Below are positions 42,101 to 50,846 of a stretch of 64,000 nucleotides of DNA, piece by piece (the stretch's first letter is position 1; every line of letters starts with the position of its first letter). The notes under the pieces were generated by a model, which was not told the origin of the DNA, searched no databases, and saw nothing but the letters and a program-made list of their open reading frames with translations. A program made the translations under genes and the position numbers. Source of the DNA: Pseudomonas quercus (lineage in GTDB: Bacteria > Pseudomonadota > Gammaproteobacteria > Pseudomonadales > Pseudomonadaceae); the NCBI RefSeq assembly GCF_012033695.1, contig NZ_JAAVJI010000011.1, positions 94,751-158,750 on the forward strand, given 5' to 3'.

Positions 42101-42787
42101 TTACTTGGCAGCTTTTTTACGAGGCGCTGGTGCTTGAGGTTTCAGTTCTTCCTGGCGACCACCAATTACTTCGCCTTTGAAGATCCAAACCTTGACACCA
42201 ATCACACCGTAGGTGGTGTGAGCTTCGTAGGTGGCATAGTCGATATCGGCACGCAGGGTGTGCAGGGGCACACGACCTTCGCGATACCATTCAGTACGTG
42301 CGATTTCAGCACCGCCCAGACGACCACTTACCTGGATCTTGATGCCCTTGGCACCAATACGCATGGCGTTCTGTACTGCGCGCTTCATGGCGCGACGGAA
42401 CATAACGCGGCGCTCCAGCTGCTGAGCTACGCTTTGTGCAACCAACATACCGTCGAGCTCCGGCTTGCGGATCTCTTCGATATTGATGTGCACAGGCACA
42501 CCCATTTGCTTGGTCAGGTCCTGACGCAGCTTCTCAACATCTTCACCTTTCTTGCCGATCACGATGCCGGGACGAGCGGTGTGGATGGTGATGCGTGCAG
42601 TCTGAGCCGGGCGATGAATATCGATACGGCTCACGGACGCGCTTTTTAGTTTGTCTTGCAGGAACTCACGCGTTTTCAGATCCGCCAGCAGATAGTCTGC
42701 GTAGGTCCGACCGTCTGCGTACCAGACGGAGGTGTGCTCCTTGACGATTCCCAGGCGAATGCCAACGGGATGTACTTTCTGACCCAT
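42101..42787 (-). CDS. rpsC: 30S ribosomal protein S3
   Basis: The 228-residue protein starts MGQKVHPVGIRLGIVKEHTS and has a KH domain with GKKGEDVEKLR. It guards the mRNA entry. ATG 42787 is used; an in-frame extension to 42871 overlaps rplV and is not conserved. S10 operon, 13 bases after rplV. Confidence 0.98.
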   Translation of the reverse strand: MGQKVHPVGIRLGIVKEHTSVWYADGRTYADYLLADLKTREFLQDKLKSASVSRIDIHRPAQTARITIHTARPGIVIGKKGEDVEKLRQDLTKQMGVPVHINIEEIRKPELDGMLVAQSVAQQLERRVMFRRAMKRAVQNAMRIGAKGIKIQVSGRLGGAEIARTEWYREGRVPLHTLRADIDYATYEAHTTYGVIGVKVWIFKGEVIGGRQEELKPQAPAPRKKAAK

Positions 42788-42800
42788 CTGATCGACTCCG

Positions 42801-43133
42801 TTACTTGTCCGCAACCTTGACAGTGATATGGCAAGACCGCTTGACGATGCGATCAGCGCGGCCTTTGGCACGCGGCATGATGCGCTTAAGCGAACGCCCT
42901 TCGTTGACGAAAACAGTCGAGACTTTCAGGTCATCGACGTCTGCGCCTTCGTTGTGTTCGGCGTTGGCAACGGCCGACTCGAGGACTTTCTTCATGACTT
43001 CAGCGGCCTTCTTGCTGCTGAAGGCCAACAGGTTGAGCGCTTCGCCCACCTTCTTCCCGCGAATCTGGTCGGCGACCAAGCGGGCTTTCTGGGCGGAGAT
43101 GCGAGCGCCCGACAACTTAGCGGCTACTTCCAT
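42801..43133 (-). CDS. rplV: 50S ribosomal protein L22
   Basis: The 110-residue protein starts MEVAAKLSGARISAQKARLV. The beta-hairpin region near GRSLKRIMPRAKGRADRI lines the peptide tunnel, where some macrolide-resistance mutations fall; none was recognised here. S10 operon. Confidence 0.98.
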   Translation of the reverse strand: MEVAAKLSGARISAQKARLVADQIRGKKVGEALNLLAFSSKKAAEVMKKVLESAVANAEHNEGADVDDLKVSTVFVNEGRSLKRIMPRAKGRADRIVKRSCHITVKVADK

Positions 43134-43144
43134 TTCCTAACCCC

Positions 43145-43420
43145 TTAACGCTTGGCTTTCTTGTCAGCCACGTGCCCGCGATAAGTGCGGGTACCGGCGA
43201 ACTCGCCCAGTTTATGGCCGACCATGTCTTCGTTCACAAGAACGGGGACGTGTTGACGACCGTTATGCACGGCGATGGTGAGACCTACCATTTGCGGCAG
43301 GATCATCGAACGGCGCGACCAGGTTTTAACTGGCTTGCGATCGTTCTTTTCCGCCGCCACTTCGACCTTCTTCAACAGGTGAAGATCGATAAAAGGACCT
43401 TTTTTCAGAGAACGTGGCAC
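43145..43420 (-). CDS. rpsS: 30S ribosomal protein S19
   Basis: The 91-residue protein starts MPRSLKKGPFIDLHLLKKVE and has GHKLGEFAGTRTYRGH, the S19 signature. It sits in the 30S head next to S13. S10 operon, between rplB and rplV; length normal. Confidence 0.98.
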   Translation of the reverse strand: MPRSLKKGPFIDLHLLKKVEVAAEKNDRKPVKTWSRRSMILPQMVGLTIAVHNGRQHVPVLVNEDMVGHKLGEFAGTRTYRGHVADKKAKR

Positions 43421-43435
43421 TGTCGTATCCTCAGA

Positions 43436-44260
43436 TTACTTGCGACGACGGACGATCATGTTGTCGGTACGCTTATTACCACGGGTTTTTGCACCCTTGG
43501 TTGGGAAGCCCCATGGCGATACCGGATGACGGCCACCGGAGGTACGACCTTCACCACCACCATGCGGGTGGTCAACCGGGTTCATGGCAACACCACGAAC
43601 AGTCGGCCGAACGCCACGCCAGCGTTTGGCACCGGCTTTACCCAGCGAACGCAGGCTATGCTCGGAGTTGGATACTTCACCCAGGGTAGCGCGGCACTCA
43701 GAGAGCACTTTACGCATTTCACCGGAGCGCAGACGCAGGGTCACGTAGACGCCTTCGCGAGCAACCAGCTGAGCGGAAGCACCAGCGGAGCGTGCAATTT
43801 GTGCACCCTTGCCTGGCTTGAGCTCGATACCGTGAATGGTGCTACCTACCGGAATGTTACGCAGCTGAAGGCTGTTGCCCGGCTTGATTGGAGCCAAGGA
43901 ACCTGCGATCAGTTGGTCGCCAGCGCTCACGCCCTTAGGCGCGATGATGTAGCGACGCTCGCCATCGGCGTAACGAATCAGCGCCAGGTGAGCAGTACGG
44001 TTTGGATCGTATTCGATACGCTCAACGATGGCCGGAATACCGTCCTTGTCGTTGCGACGGAAGTCGACCATACGGTAGTGCTGCTTATGACCACCGCCAA
44101 CGTGACGGGTGGTGATACGGCCATTGTTGTTACGACCGCCAGACTTCGACTTCTTCTCGAGCAGCGGAGCGTAAGGAGCGCCTTTATGCAGCTCCTGGTT
44201 GACCACCTTGACCACGAAACGGCGGCCAGGGGAAGTCGGTTTGCATTTAACGATTGCCAT
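43436..44260 (-). CDS. rplB: 50S ribosomal protein L2
   Basis: The 274-residue protein has the conserved peptidyl-transferase-centre segment GVAMNPVDHPHGGGEGRTSG near its C-terminus, including the functionally important His. It bridges the subunits. S10 operon, between rplW and rpsS; length normal. Confidence 0.98.
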   Translation of the reverse strand: MAIVKCKPTSPGRRFVVKVVNQELHKGAPYAPLLEKKSKSGGRNNNGRITTRHVGGGHKQHYRMVDFRRNDKDGIPAIVERIEYDPNRTAHLALIRYADGERRYIIAPKGVSAGDQLIAGSLAPIKPGNSLQLRNIPVGSTIHGIELKPGKGAQIARSAGASAQLVAREGVYVTLRLRSGEMRKVLSECRATLGEVSNSEHSLRSLGKAGAKRWRGVRPTVRGVAMNPVDHPHGGGEGRTSGGRHPVSPWGFPTKGAKTRGNKRTDNMIVRRRK

Positions 44261-44274
44261 GATGCACCCCTTCC

Positions 44275-44574
44275 TTACTCAGCACTGCTGCTGAAATCGA
44301 GATCTTGGCCTGGTTGAAGAGCAACAACAGCCTTCTTCCAGTCATTACGCTTGCCCAGACCCCGAGCGGTACGCTTGGTCTTACCCAAAACGTTCAGGGT
44401 AGTGACGCGCTCCACTTTAACGTCGAACAACGTTTCGACGGCCTTCTTGATTTCCAGCTTGGTAGCGTCGGTCGCGACCTTGAAGACGAACTGGCCTTTC
44501 TTCTCAGCCAGGCCGGTGGCCTTCTCGGATACGTGCGGGCCAAGCAGAACTTTAAATACGCGTTCCTGGTTCAT
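44275..44574 (-). CDS. rplW: 50S ribosomal protein L23
   Basis: The 99-residue protein starts MNQERVFKVLLGPHVSEKAT. It forms the tunnel-exit docking site for trigger factor and SRP. The start overlaps the rplD stop by 4 bases (ATGA type), so translation is coupled. Confidence 0.98.
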   Translation of the reverse strand: MNQERVFKVLLGPHVSEKATGLAEKKGQFVFKVATDATKLEIKKAVETLFDVKVERVTTLNVLGKTKRTARGLGKRNDWKKAVVALQPGQDLDFSSSAE

Positions 44575-45173
44575 CCCAGCAGCTCCTCGAATTTCTTCAC
44601 GGCCGACACGGTGATCAACACCTTGTCGTAGGCGATCAGACTGACCGGATCGGAACCCTGAACGTCACGTACATCTACGTGCGGCAGGTTGCGAGCAGCC
44701 AGGTACAGGTTCTGATCAACGGCTTCGGAAACGATCAGCACGTCGGTCAGGCCCATGTCATTGAGCTTGCCCAGCAGTTCCTTGGTTTTCGGCGCTTCGA
44801 CAGCGAAGTCCTGAACCACAACCAGACGATCAGTGCGTACCAGCTCAGCGAGGATGGAGCGCAGAGCTGCGCGATACATCTTCTTGTTGAGCTTCTGCGA
44901 ATGATCCTGAGGGCGAGCAGCGAACGTAGTACCACCGCCGCGCCACAGTGGGCTACGGATGGTACCGGCACGAGCACGGCCTGTGCCCTTCTGGCGCCAT
45001 GGGCGCTTGCCGCCGCCGGACACGTCCGAACGGGTTTTCTGCTGCTTGCTGCCCTGACGACCGCCAGCCATGTAGGCAACAACGGCCTGGTGTACCAGGG
45101 TCTCGTTGAAGTCGCCGCCAAAGGTCAGTTCGGACACTTCGATCGCTTGCGCGTCATTTACATTTAATTGCAT
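44571..45173 (-). CDS. rplD: 50S ribosomal protein L4
   Basis: The 200-residue protein has the tunnel-lining loop with KKTRSDVSGGGKRPWRQKGTGRAR shown here in part as GGGKRPWRQKGTG. In E. coli L4 also represses the S10 operon. It lies between rplC and rplW. Length normal. Confidence 0.98.
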   Translation of the reverse strand: MQLNVNDAQAIEVSELTFGGDFNETLVHQAVVAYMAGGRQGSKQQKTRSDVSGGGKRPWRQKGTGRARAGTIRSPLWRGGGTTFAARPQDHSQKLNKKMYRAALRSILAELVRTDRLVVVQDFAVEAPKTKELLGKLNDMGLTDVLIVSEAVDQNLYLAARNLPHVDVRDVQGSDPVSLIAYDKVLITVSAVKKFEELLG

Positions 45174-45185
45174 GTCAGCTTCCCC

Positions 45186-45821
45186 TTAACCGCGAGCTTT
45201 AACAGCCGAACGCACAACCACGTCGCCGCCAGTAGCGCCGGGAACGGCACCCTTGACGAGCAGCAGGTTACGTTCGACGTCAACGCGGACTACTTCCAGG
45301 GACTGTACGGTCACGCGCTCAGCGCCCATGTGACCGGACATTTTCTTGCCCTTGAAGACACGACCAGGAGTCTGGCACTGGCCGATGGAGCCCGGAACGC
45401 GGTGAGATACGGAGTTACCGTGGGTGTTGTCCTGACCACGGAAGTTCCAGCGCTTGATGGTACCGGCAAAGCCTTTACCCTTGGACTGACCGGTAACGTC
45501 TACCAGTTGGCCTGCTGCGAACAGTTCCGAATTGATCAGGTCGCCTGCCTGGTAGTCGCCTTCTTCAAGGCGGAATTCCCAGACGCCACGGCCGGCAGCT
45601 ACGTTCGCCTTGGCGAAGTGGCCAGCCTGAGCTGCGGTGACGCGCGAAGCACGACGCTCGCCCACAGTGACTTGCACTGCACGGTAGCCATCGGATTCTT
45701 CGGTTTTGAACTGAGTGACGCGATTCGGCTCGATCTCAATGACCGTAACCGGAATAGAGACACCATCTTCGGTGAAGATGCGGGTCATACCGCACTTACG
45801 ACCGACTACACCAATAGTCAT
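45186..45821 (-). CDS. rplC: 50S ribosomal protein L3
   Basis: The 211-residue protein starts MTIGVVGRKCGMTRIFTEDG. The extended loop (RVPGSIGQCQTPGRVFKGKK) reaches the peptidyl-transferase centre and carries the Gln methylated by PrmB in relatives. S10 operon, second gene after rpsJ. Confidence 0.98.
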   Translation of the reverse strand: MTIGVVGRKCGMTRIFTEDGVSIPVTVIEIEPNRVTQFKTEESDGYRAVQVTVGERRASRVTAAQAGHFAKANVAAGRGVWEFRLEEGDYQAGDLINSELFAAGQLVDVTGQSKGKGFAGTIKRWNFRGQDNTHGNSVSHRVPGSIGQCQTPGRVFKGKKMSGHMGAERVTVQSLEVVRVDVERNLLLVKGAVPGATGGDVVVRSAVKARG

Positions 45822-45901
45822 GTTGTAACCTCATGAGTGTACGGGGCTTTCACCCGCTATGGCCGCCCATTTCAGAGCGTTACACGACCAAGACACGGGT
45901 C

Positions 45902-46213
45902 TTAGCCGAGGCTGATCTGTACTTCCACGCCTGCCGCGAGGTCGAGCTTCATCAGCGCATCAACGGTTTTGTCCGTTGGCTGGACGATGTCCAGAACACG
46001 CTTATGAGTGCGGATTTCGTACTGGTCGCGCGCGTCTTTGTTGACGTGCGGAGAAACCAGAACGGTGAACCGCTCCTTACGAGTAGGCAGTGGAATCGGA
46101 CCACGCACTTGTGCACCAGTACGTTTCGCGGTTTCCACGATTTCCTGGGTGGATTGGTCGATCAGGCGATGGTCAAAAGCCTTCAACCTGATACGAATTT
46201 GCTGATTTTGCAT
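45902..46213 (-). CDS. rpsJ: 30S ribosomal protein S10 (NusE)
   Basis: The 103-residue protein starts [20 protein letters not shown] and has [16 protein letters not shown], the S10 hallmarks. It also acts as NusE, linking NusG-bound polymerase to the ribosome. First gene of the S10 operon, downstream of tufA and its terminator. Confidence 0.98.
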
Positions 46214-46315
46214 TGGATTTCAGACTCCAGGCTCATTCCCCACAGACGGACTACGCCCGTTAAAAGGAGGCGTGATTCTATAGACGGCCCCAACAGGTGT
46301 CAACCCAATAAAAAA

Positions 46316-46336
46316 ACCCCCGCTAGGCGGGGGTTC
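46316..46336 (-). terminator. tufA terminator
   Basis: AACCCCCGC (46316-46324) and GCGGGGGTT (46328-46336) form a 9-bp stem with a 3-base loop, followed on the minus strand by seven T bases (complement of 46311-46317). It lies 17 bases after the tufA stop and separates the str operon from the S10 operon. Confidence 0.93.
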
Positions 46337-46353
46337 TTTTTAGAGCAAGTGAC

Positions 46354-47547
46354 TTACGCGATGATTTTGGCTACAACGCCAGCACCAACGGTACGACCAC
46401 CTTCACGGATTGCGAAACGCAGACCGTCTTCCATTGCGATGGTTTTGATCAGGGTAACAACGAGTTTCACGTTGTCGCCTGGCATAACCATTTCAACGCC
46501 TTCCGGCAGTTCGCAGTTACCGGTCACGTCAGTGGTCCGGAAGTAGAACTGTGGACGGTAGCCTTTGAAGAACGGCGTGTGACGACCGCCTTCTTCCTTG
46601 CTCAGTACGTACACTTCGGCTTCGAACGTGGTGTGCGGCTTGACCGAACCTGGCTTGACCAGTACCTGGCCACGCTCAACGTCGTCACGCTTGGTGCCGC
46701 GCAGCAGCACGCCGCAGTTCTCGCCAGCACGACCTTCGTCCAGCAGCTTGCGGAACATTTCAACGCCGGTGCAGGTGGTCACGGTGGTGTCACGCAGACC
46801 AACGATTTCCAGAGGATCCTGGACTTTTACGATACCGCGCTCGATACGACCGGTTACAACAGTACCGCGACCGGAGATCGAGAACACGTCTTCGATCGGC
46901 ATCAGGAACGGCTTGTCGATCACACGCACTGGCTCTGGGATGTAGCTGTCGAGGGTTTCGACCAGCTTCTTCACAGCGGTGGTGCCCATCTCGTTGTCGT
47001 CCTGGCCGTTCAGGGCCATCAACGCCGAACCGATGATGATCGGGGTGTCGTCGCCTGGGAAATCGTAGGTGCTGAGCAGGTCACGCACTTCCATTTCAAC
47101 CAGTTCCAGCAGCTCGGCGTCATCTACCATGTCGGCCTTGTTCAGGAACACGACGATGTAGGGAACACCTACCTGACGGGACAGCAGGATGTGTTCGCGA
47201 GTCTGAGGCATCGGGCCATCAGCGGCCGAGCAGACCAGGATCGCGCCGTCCATCTGGGCAGCACCGGTGATCATGTTCTTCACGTAGTCAGCGTGACCTG
47301 GGCAGTCAACGTGAGCGTAGTGGCGAACAGACGAGTCGTACTCGACGTGTGCGGTGTTGATGGTGATACCGCGCGCTTTCTCTTCCGGGGCGCTATCGAT
47401 CTTGTCGAAGTCGACCTTGGCCGAACCGAATACTTCGGAGCAGACGCGAGTCAGAGCAGCCGTCAGAGTGGTCTTGCCATGGTCAACGTGACCAATGGTG
47501 CCGACGTTGACGTGCGGTTTGTTACGTTGGAATTTTTCTTTAGCCAC
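46354..47547 (-). CDS. tufA: Elongation factor Tu, first copy
   Basis: The 397-residue GTPase has G1 GHVDHGKTT, G3 DCPGH and G4 NKAD. It starts with GTG giving MAKEKFQRNKPHVNVGTIGH. It delivers aminoacyl-tRNA to the ribosome. Last gene of the str operon after fusA. Nearly identical to the second copy at the right edge of the window; the only difference spotted by eye is one silent base near the 3' end. Confidence 0.98.
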   Translation of the reverse strand: MAKEKFQRNKPHVNVGTIGHVDHGKTTLTAALTRVCSEVFGSAKVDFDKIDSAPEEKARGITINTAHVEYDSSVRHYAHVDCPGHADYVKNMITGAAQMDGAILVCSAADGPMPQTREHILLSRQVGVPYIVVFLNKADMVDDAELLELVEMEVRDLLSTYDFPGDDTPIIIGSALMALNGQDDNEMGTTAVKKLVETLDSYIPEPVRVIDKPFLMPIEDVFSISGRGTVVTGRIERGIVKVQDPLEIVGLRDTTVTTCTGVEMFRKLLDEGRAGENCGVLLRGTKRDDVERGQVLVKPGSVKPHTTFEAEVYVLSKEEGGRHTPFFKGYRPQFYFRTTDVTGNCELPEGVEMVMPGDNVKLVVTLIKTIAMEDGLRFAIREGGRTVGAGVVAKIIA

Positions 47548-47574
47548 GACAGTGAACCTCTTGCCTAAAGGGAG

Positions 47575-49695
47575 TTAGCCTTGTTTTTTAACCAGTGCTT
47601 CGACAATGTTCGAAGGTGCTGGCGCGTATTTGGAGAATTCCATGGAGTAGCTGGCACGGCCCTGGGACATGGAACGCACGTCGGTTGCATAACCGAACAT
47701 TTCGCCCAGTGGCACTTCGGCACGGATAACCTTGCCGGAGACGGTGTCTTCCATACCCTGGATCAAGCCACGACGACGGTTCAAGTCACCCATCACGTCG
47801 CCCATGTAGTCCTCAGGGGTCACTACTTCGACCTTCATGATCGGCTCGAGCACCTCACCACCGCCCTTCTGGGCCAGTTGCTTGGTAGCCATCGAGGCGG
47901 CCACTTTGAACGCCATTTCGTTGGAGTCGACGTCGTGGTACGAACCGTCGAATACCGTTGCCTTCAGACCGATCAGAGGATAACCGGCAACAACGCCGTT
48001 TTTCATCTGTTCTTCGATGCCCTTCTGAATGGCCGGGATGTATTCCTTAGGAATCACACCACCTACCACTTCGTTGGTGAACACCAGGCCTTCGGTGATG
48101 TTGCCGTTCTCGTCAGTATCTGGCTTCGAGAAACGAACCCAGCAATGACCGAACTGACCGCGACCACCGGACTGACGAACGAACTTGCCTTCAATCTCGA
48201 CGTTGTCCCGAGTGATCTGCTCACGATAGGACACTTGCGGCTTGCCGATGTTGGCCTCGACATTGAACTCGCGACGCATACGGTCTACGAGGATGTCCAG
48301 GTGCAGCTCACCCATACCGGAGATGATGGTCTGGCCGGTTTCTTCGTCGGTCTTGACGCGGAACGACGGGTCTTCCTGAGCCAGCTTGCCCAGTGCGATA
48401 CCCATCTTTTCCTGGTCGTCCTTGGTCTTGGGCTCTACGGCTACCGAAATTACCGGCTCCGGGAAGTCCATACGCACAAGGATGATTGGCTTTTCAGCGG
48501 AGCAGAGGGTATCACCGGTGGTGACGTCCTTCATGCCGATCAGGGCCGCGATGTCGCCAGCGCGTACTTCCTTGATCTCTTCACGGGTGTTGGCATGCAT
48601 CTGAACCATACGGCCCACACGCTCTTTCTTGCCTTTCACCGAGTTGATCACGCCGTCACCGGAGCTCAACACGCCAGAGTAAACGCGTGCGAAGGTCAGT
48701 GTACCCACGAATGGGTCGGTTGCGATCTTGAACGCCAGTGCCGAGAAGGGCTCGTTGTCGTCTGCATGACGCTCCATCTCGTCAGTCTCGTCATCCGGGT
48801 TGGAACCCTTGATGGCGGGAATGTCGACAGGTGCAGGCAGGTAGTCGATAACGGCGTCCAGAACCAGGGGAACGCCCTTGTTCTTGAACGAGGAGCCACA
48901 GACAGCCAGAACGATTTCACCAGCGATAGTGCGCTGACGCAGGCCCGCTTTGATTTCCTCAACGGTGAGTTCTTCACCTTCGAGGTACTTGTTCATCAGC
49001 TCGTCGCTTGCTTCTGCAGCGGCTTCAACCATGTTGGCGCGCCACTCGTCAGCCAGGTCCTGCAGCTCGGCAGGAATAGGCTCACGGCGAGAAGCCATGC
49101 CTTTGTCGTCATCGTTCCAGTAGACCGCTTCCATGCTCATCAGGTCGATCTGACCCTGGAAGTTGTCTTCTGCACCAATGGCCAGCTGGATCGGCACCGG
49201 GGTGTGGCCCAGGCGCTTCTTGATCTGCTCGACAACGCGCAGGAAGTTGGCACCAGCGCGGTCCATCTTGTTCACGTACACCAGACGTGGAACACCGTAC
49301 TTGTTGGCCTGACGCCATACGGTTTCGGACTGAGGCTCTACGCCAGAAGTACCACAGAACACTACTACTGCACCGTCGAGTACGCGCAGCGAACGTTCTA
49401 CTTCAATGGTGAAGTCCACGTGGCCGGGGGTATCGATGATGTTGAAGCGGTGCTTTTCGAACTGCTTGTTGGAGCCAGCCCAGAATGCGGTAGTAGCAGC
49501 GGAAGTAATGGTAATACCCCGCTCCTGCTCCTGCACCATCCAGTCCATGGTCGCGGCGCCATCATGCACCTCGCCCATTTTGTGGTTTACGCCGGTGTAA
49601 AACAGCACGCGCTCGGTGGTGGTGGTTTTACCCGCATCCACGTGAGCAACGATACCGATGTTACGGTAGCGCTTAATCGGAGTTGTACGAGCCAT
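47575..49695 (-). CDS. fusA: Elongation factor G
   Basis: The 706-residue translocase has G1 AHVDAGKTTTTE, G3 DTPGHVD and G4 NKMD, followed by EF-G domains II-V (C-terminus RGRASYSMEFSKYAPAP). It drives ribosomal translocation and recycling. str operon, between rpsG and tufA. It is the longer EF-G1 form usual in Pseudomonas. Confidence 0.98.
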   Translation of the reverse strand: MARTTPIKRYRNIGIVAHVDAGKTTTTERVLFYTGVNHKMGEVHDGAATMDWMVQEQERGITITSAATTAFWAGSNKQFEKHRFNIIDTPGHVDFTIEVERSLRVLDGAVVVFCGTSGVEPQSETVWRQANKYGVPRLVYVNKMDRAGANFLRVVEQIKKRLGHTPVPIQLAIGAEDNFQGQIDLMSMEAVYWNDDDKGMASRREPIPAELQDLADEWRANMVEAAAEASDELMNKYLEGEELTVEEIKAGLRQRTIAGEIVLAVCGSSFKNKGVPLVLDAVIDYLPAPVDIPAIKGSNPDDETDEMERHADDNEPFSALAFKIATDPFVGTLTFARVYSGVLSSGDGVINSVKGKKERVGRMVQMHANTREEIKEVRAGDIAALIGMKDVTTGDTLCSAEKPIILVRMDFPEPVISVAVEPKTKDDQEKMGIALGKLAQEDPSFRVKTDEETGQTIISGMGELHLDILVDRMRREFNVEANIGKPQVSYREQITRDNVEIEGKFVRQSGGRGQFGHCWVRFSKPDTDENGNITEGLVFTNEVVGGVIPKEYIPAIQKGIEEQMKNGVVAGYPLIGLKATVFDGSYHDVDSNEMAFKVAASMATKQLAQKGGGEVLEPIMKVEVVTPEDYMGDVMGDLNRRRGLIQGMEDTVSGKVIRAEVPLGEMFGYATDVRSMSQGRASYSMEFSKYAPAPSNIVEALVKKQG

Positions 49696-49725
49696 AAAGC
49701 CCTCGCAAAGTGAGTGACGCTGATA

Positions 49726-50196
49726 TTAGAAGCGGTAGTGCGAGAAGGCTTTGTTGGCTTCAGCCATACGGTGCACGTCTTCACGCTTCTTGACCGCAGC
49801 GCCTTTGCCTTCAGCAGCATCCAGCAGTTCGCCAGCCAAGCGCAGCGCCATGGACTTCTCGCCGCGCTTGCGGGCGTAGTCTACGAGCCAGCGCATTGCC
49901 AGAGCGTTACGACGGGATGGACGAACTTCGACCGGCACCTGGTAGGTTGCACCGCCTACACGGCGGGACTTCACTTCGACCAGCGGAGCGATGGCGTCGA
50001 GAGCTTTCTCGAAGATCTCCAGGGGATCGCTGTTCTTGCGAGCCTTGACTGTTTCCAGTGCACCATAAACGATGCGCTCGGCTACGGCTTTCTTGCCGCT
50101 TTCCATCACGTGGTTCATGAATTTGGCGAGGATCTGGGAACCGTATTTCGGATCGTCCAGAATCTCACGCTTGGCTGCTACACGACGTCTTGGCAT
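49726..50196 (-). CDS. rpsG: 30S ribosomal protein S7
   Basis: The 156-residue protein starts MPRRRVAAKREILDDPKYGS. It nucleates 30S head assembly and, in E. coli, represses the str operon. Between rpsL and fusA; length normal. Confidence 0.98.
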   Translation of the reverse strand: MPRRRVAAKREILDDPKYGSQILAKFMNHVMESGKKAVAERIVYGALETVKARKNSDPLEIFEKALDAIAPLVEVKSRRVGGATYQVPVEVRPSRRNALAMRWLVDYARKRGEKSMALRLAGELLDAAEGKGAAVKKREDVHRMAEANKAFSHYRF

Positions 50197-50298
50197 TGAT
50201 AAGCCCTCAAACGGTCTTCAGGTTAGCCCGGGACGATGCCCGACCTTACTCTTATCGACTCAATAAAAATGTTGACTGCAAAGTACGGCAAGCGACCC

Positions 50299-50670
50299 TT
50301 ACTTAGGACGCTTGGTACCGTACTTGGAACGACCCTGGTTACGGCCCTTGACACCCGAGGTATCCAGAGAACCGCGAACGGTGTGGTAACGCACACCTGG
50401 CAAGTCTTTTACACGACCGCCACGGATCAGAACAACGCTGTGCTCTTGCAGGTTGTGGCCTTCACCACCGATATACGAGGAAACCTCGAAACCGTTGGTC
50501 AAGCGTACACGGCAAACCTTACGAAGTGCCGAGTTAGGTTTTTTCGGCGTGGTGGTGTACACACGGGTGCACACGCCACGGCGCTGCGGGCAGTTCTGCA
50601 GCGCAGGCACGTCGGATTTCTCGACGATGCGCTTGCGCGGCTGGCGTACCAGCTGGTTGATCGTTGCCAT
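50299..50670 (-). CDS. rpsL: 30S ribosomal protein S12
   Basis: The 123-residue decoding-centre protein has wild-type residues at the streptomycin-resistance positions: K43 in [14 protein letters not shown] and K88 in [14 protein letters not shown]89, the methylthiolation site, is present. First gene of the str operon. Confidence 0.98.
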
Positions 50671-50714
50671 CTTTAAGCTCCACTGAGGTCTTTCGACGCT
50701 TGTTGCCCTACTTG

Positions 50715-50745
50715 AAAAACAAATGGCAGGGCAAAAGCCCCGCCA
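50715..50745 (-). terminator. Probable rpoBC terminator / rpsL leader hairpin
   Basis: GGCAGGGC (50726-50733) and GCCCCGCC (50738-50745) form an 8-bp stem with one mismatch. On the minus strand it is followed by ATTTGTTTTTC. A second, weaker inverted repeat GCGCACC (50797-50803) / GGTGCGC (50833-50839) directly follows the rpoC stop. Confidence 0.65.
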
Positions 50746-50846
50746 GATTTAGGGGTACGAGAGTCTAAAGATCTCGCATCCCTCAGTCAAGGCAAAGCGC
50801 ACCCTACTCCCCCAGCTAGGCCGGAGCAGTAAGGTGCGCTGCCTTA

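Noticed and set aside
42788..42871. Longer N-terminus of rpsC
   Set aside because: It overlaps rplV and is not part of conserved S3; the MGQKVHP start at 42787 is standard.
47581..49713. Plus-strand open frame of 710 codons antisense to fusA
   Set aside because: Same codon-bias effect as above; no domain recognised, while fusA is certain.
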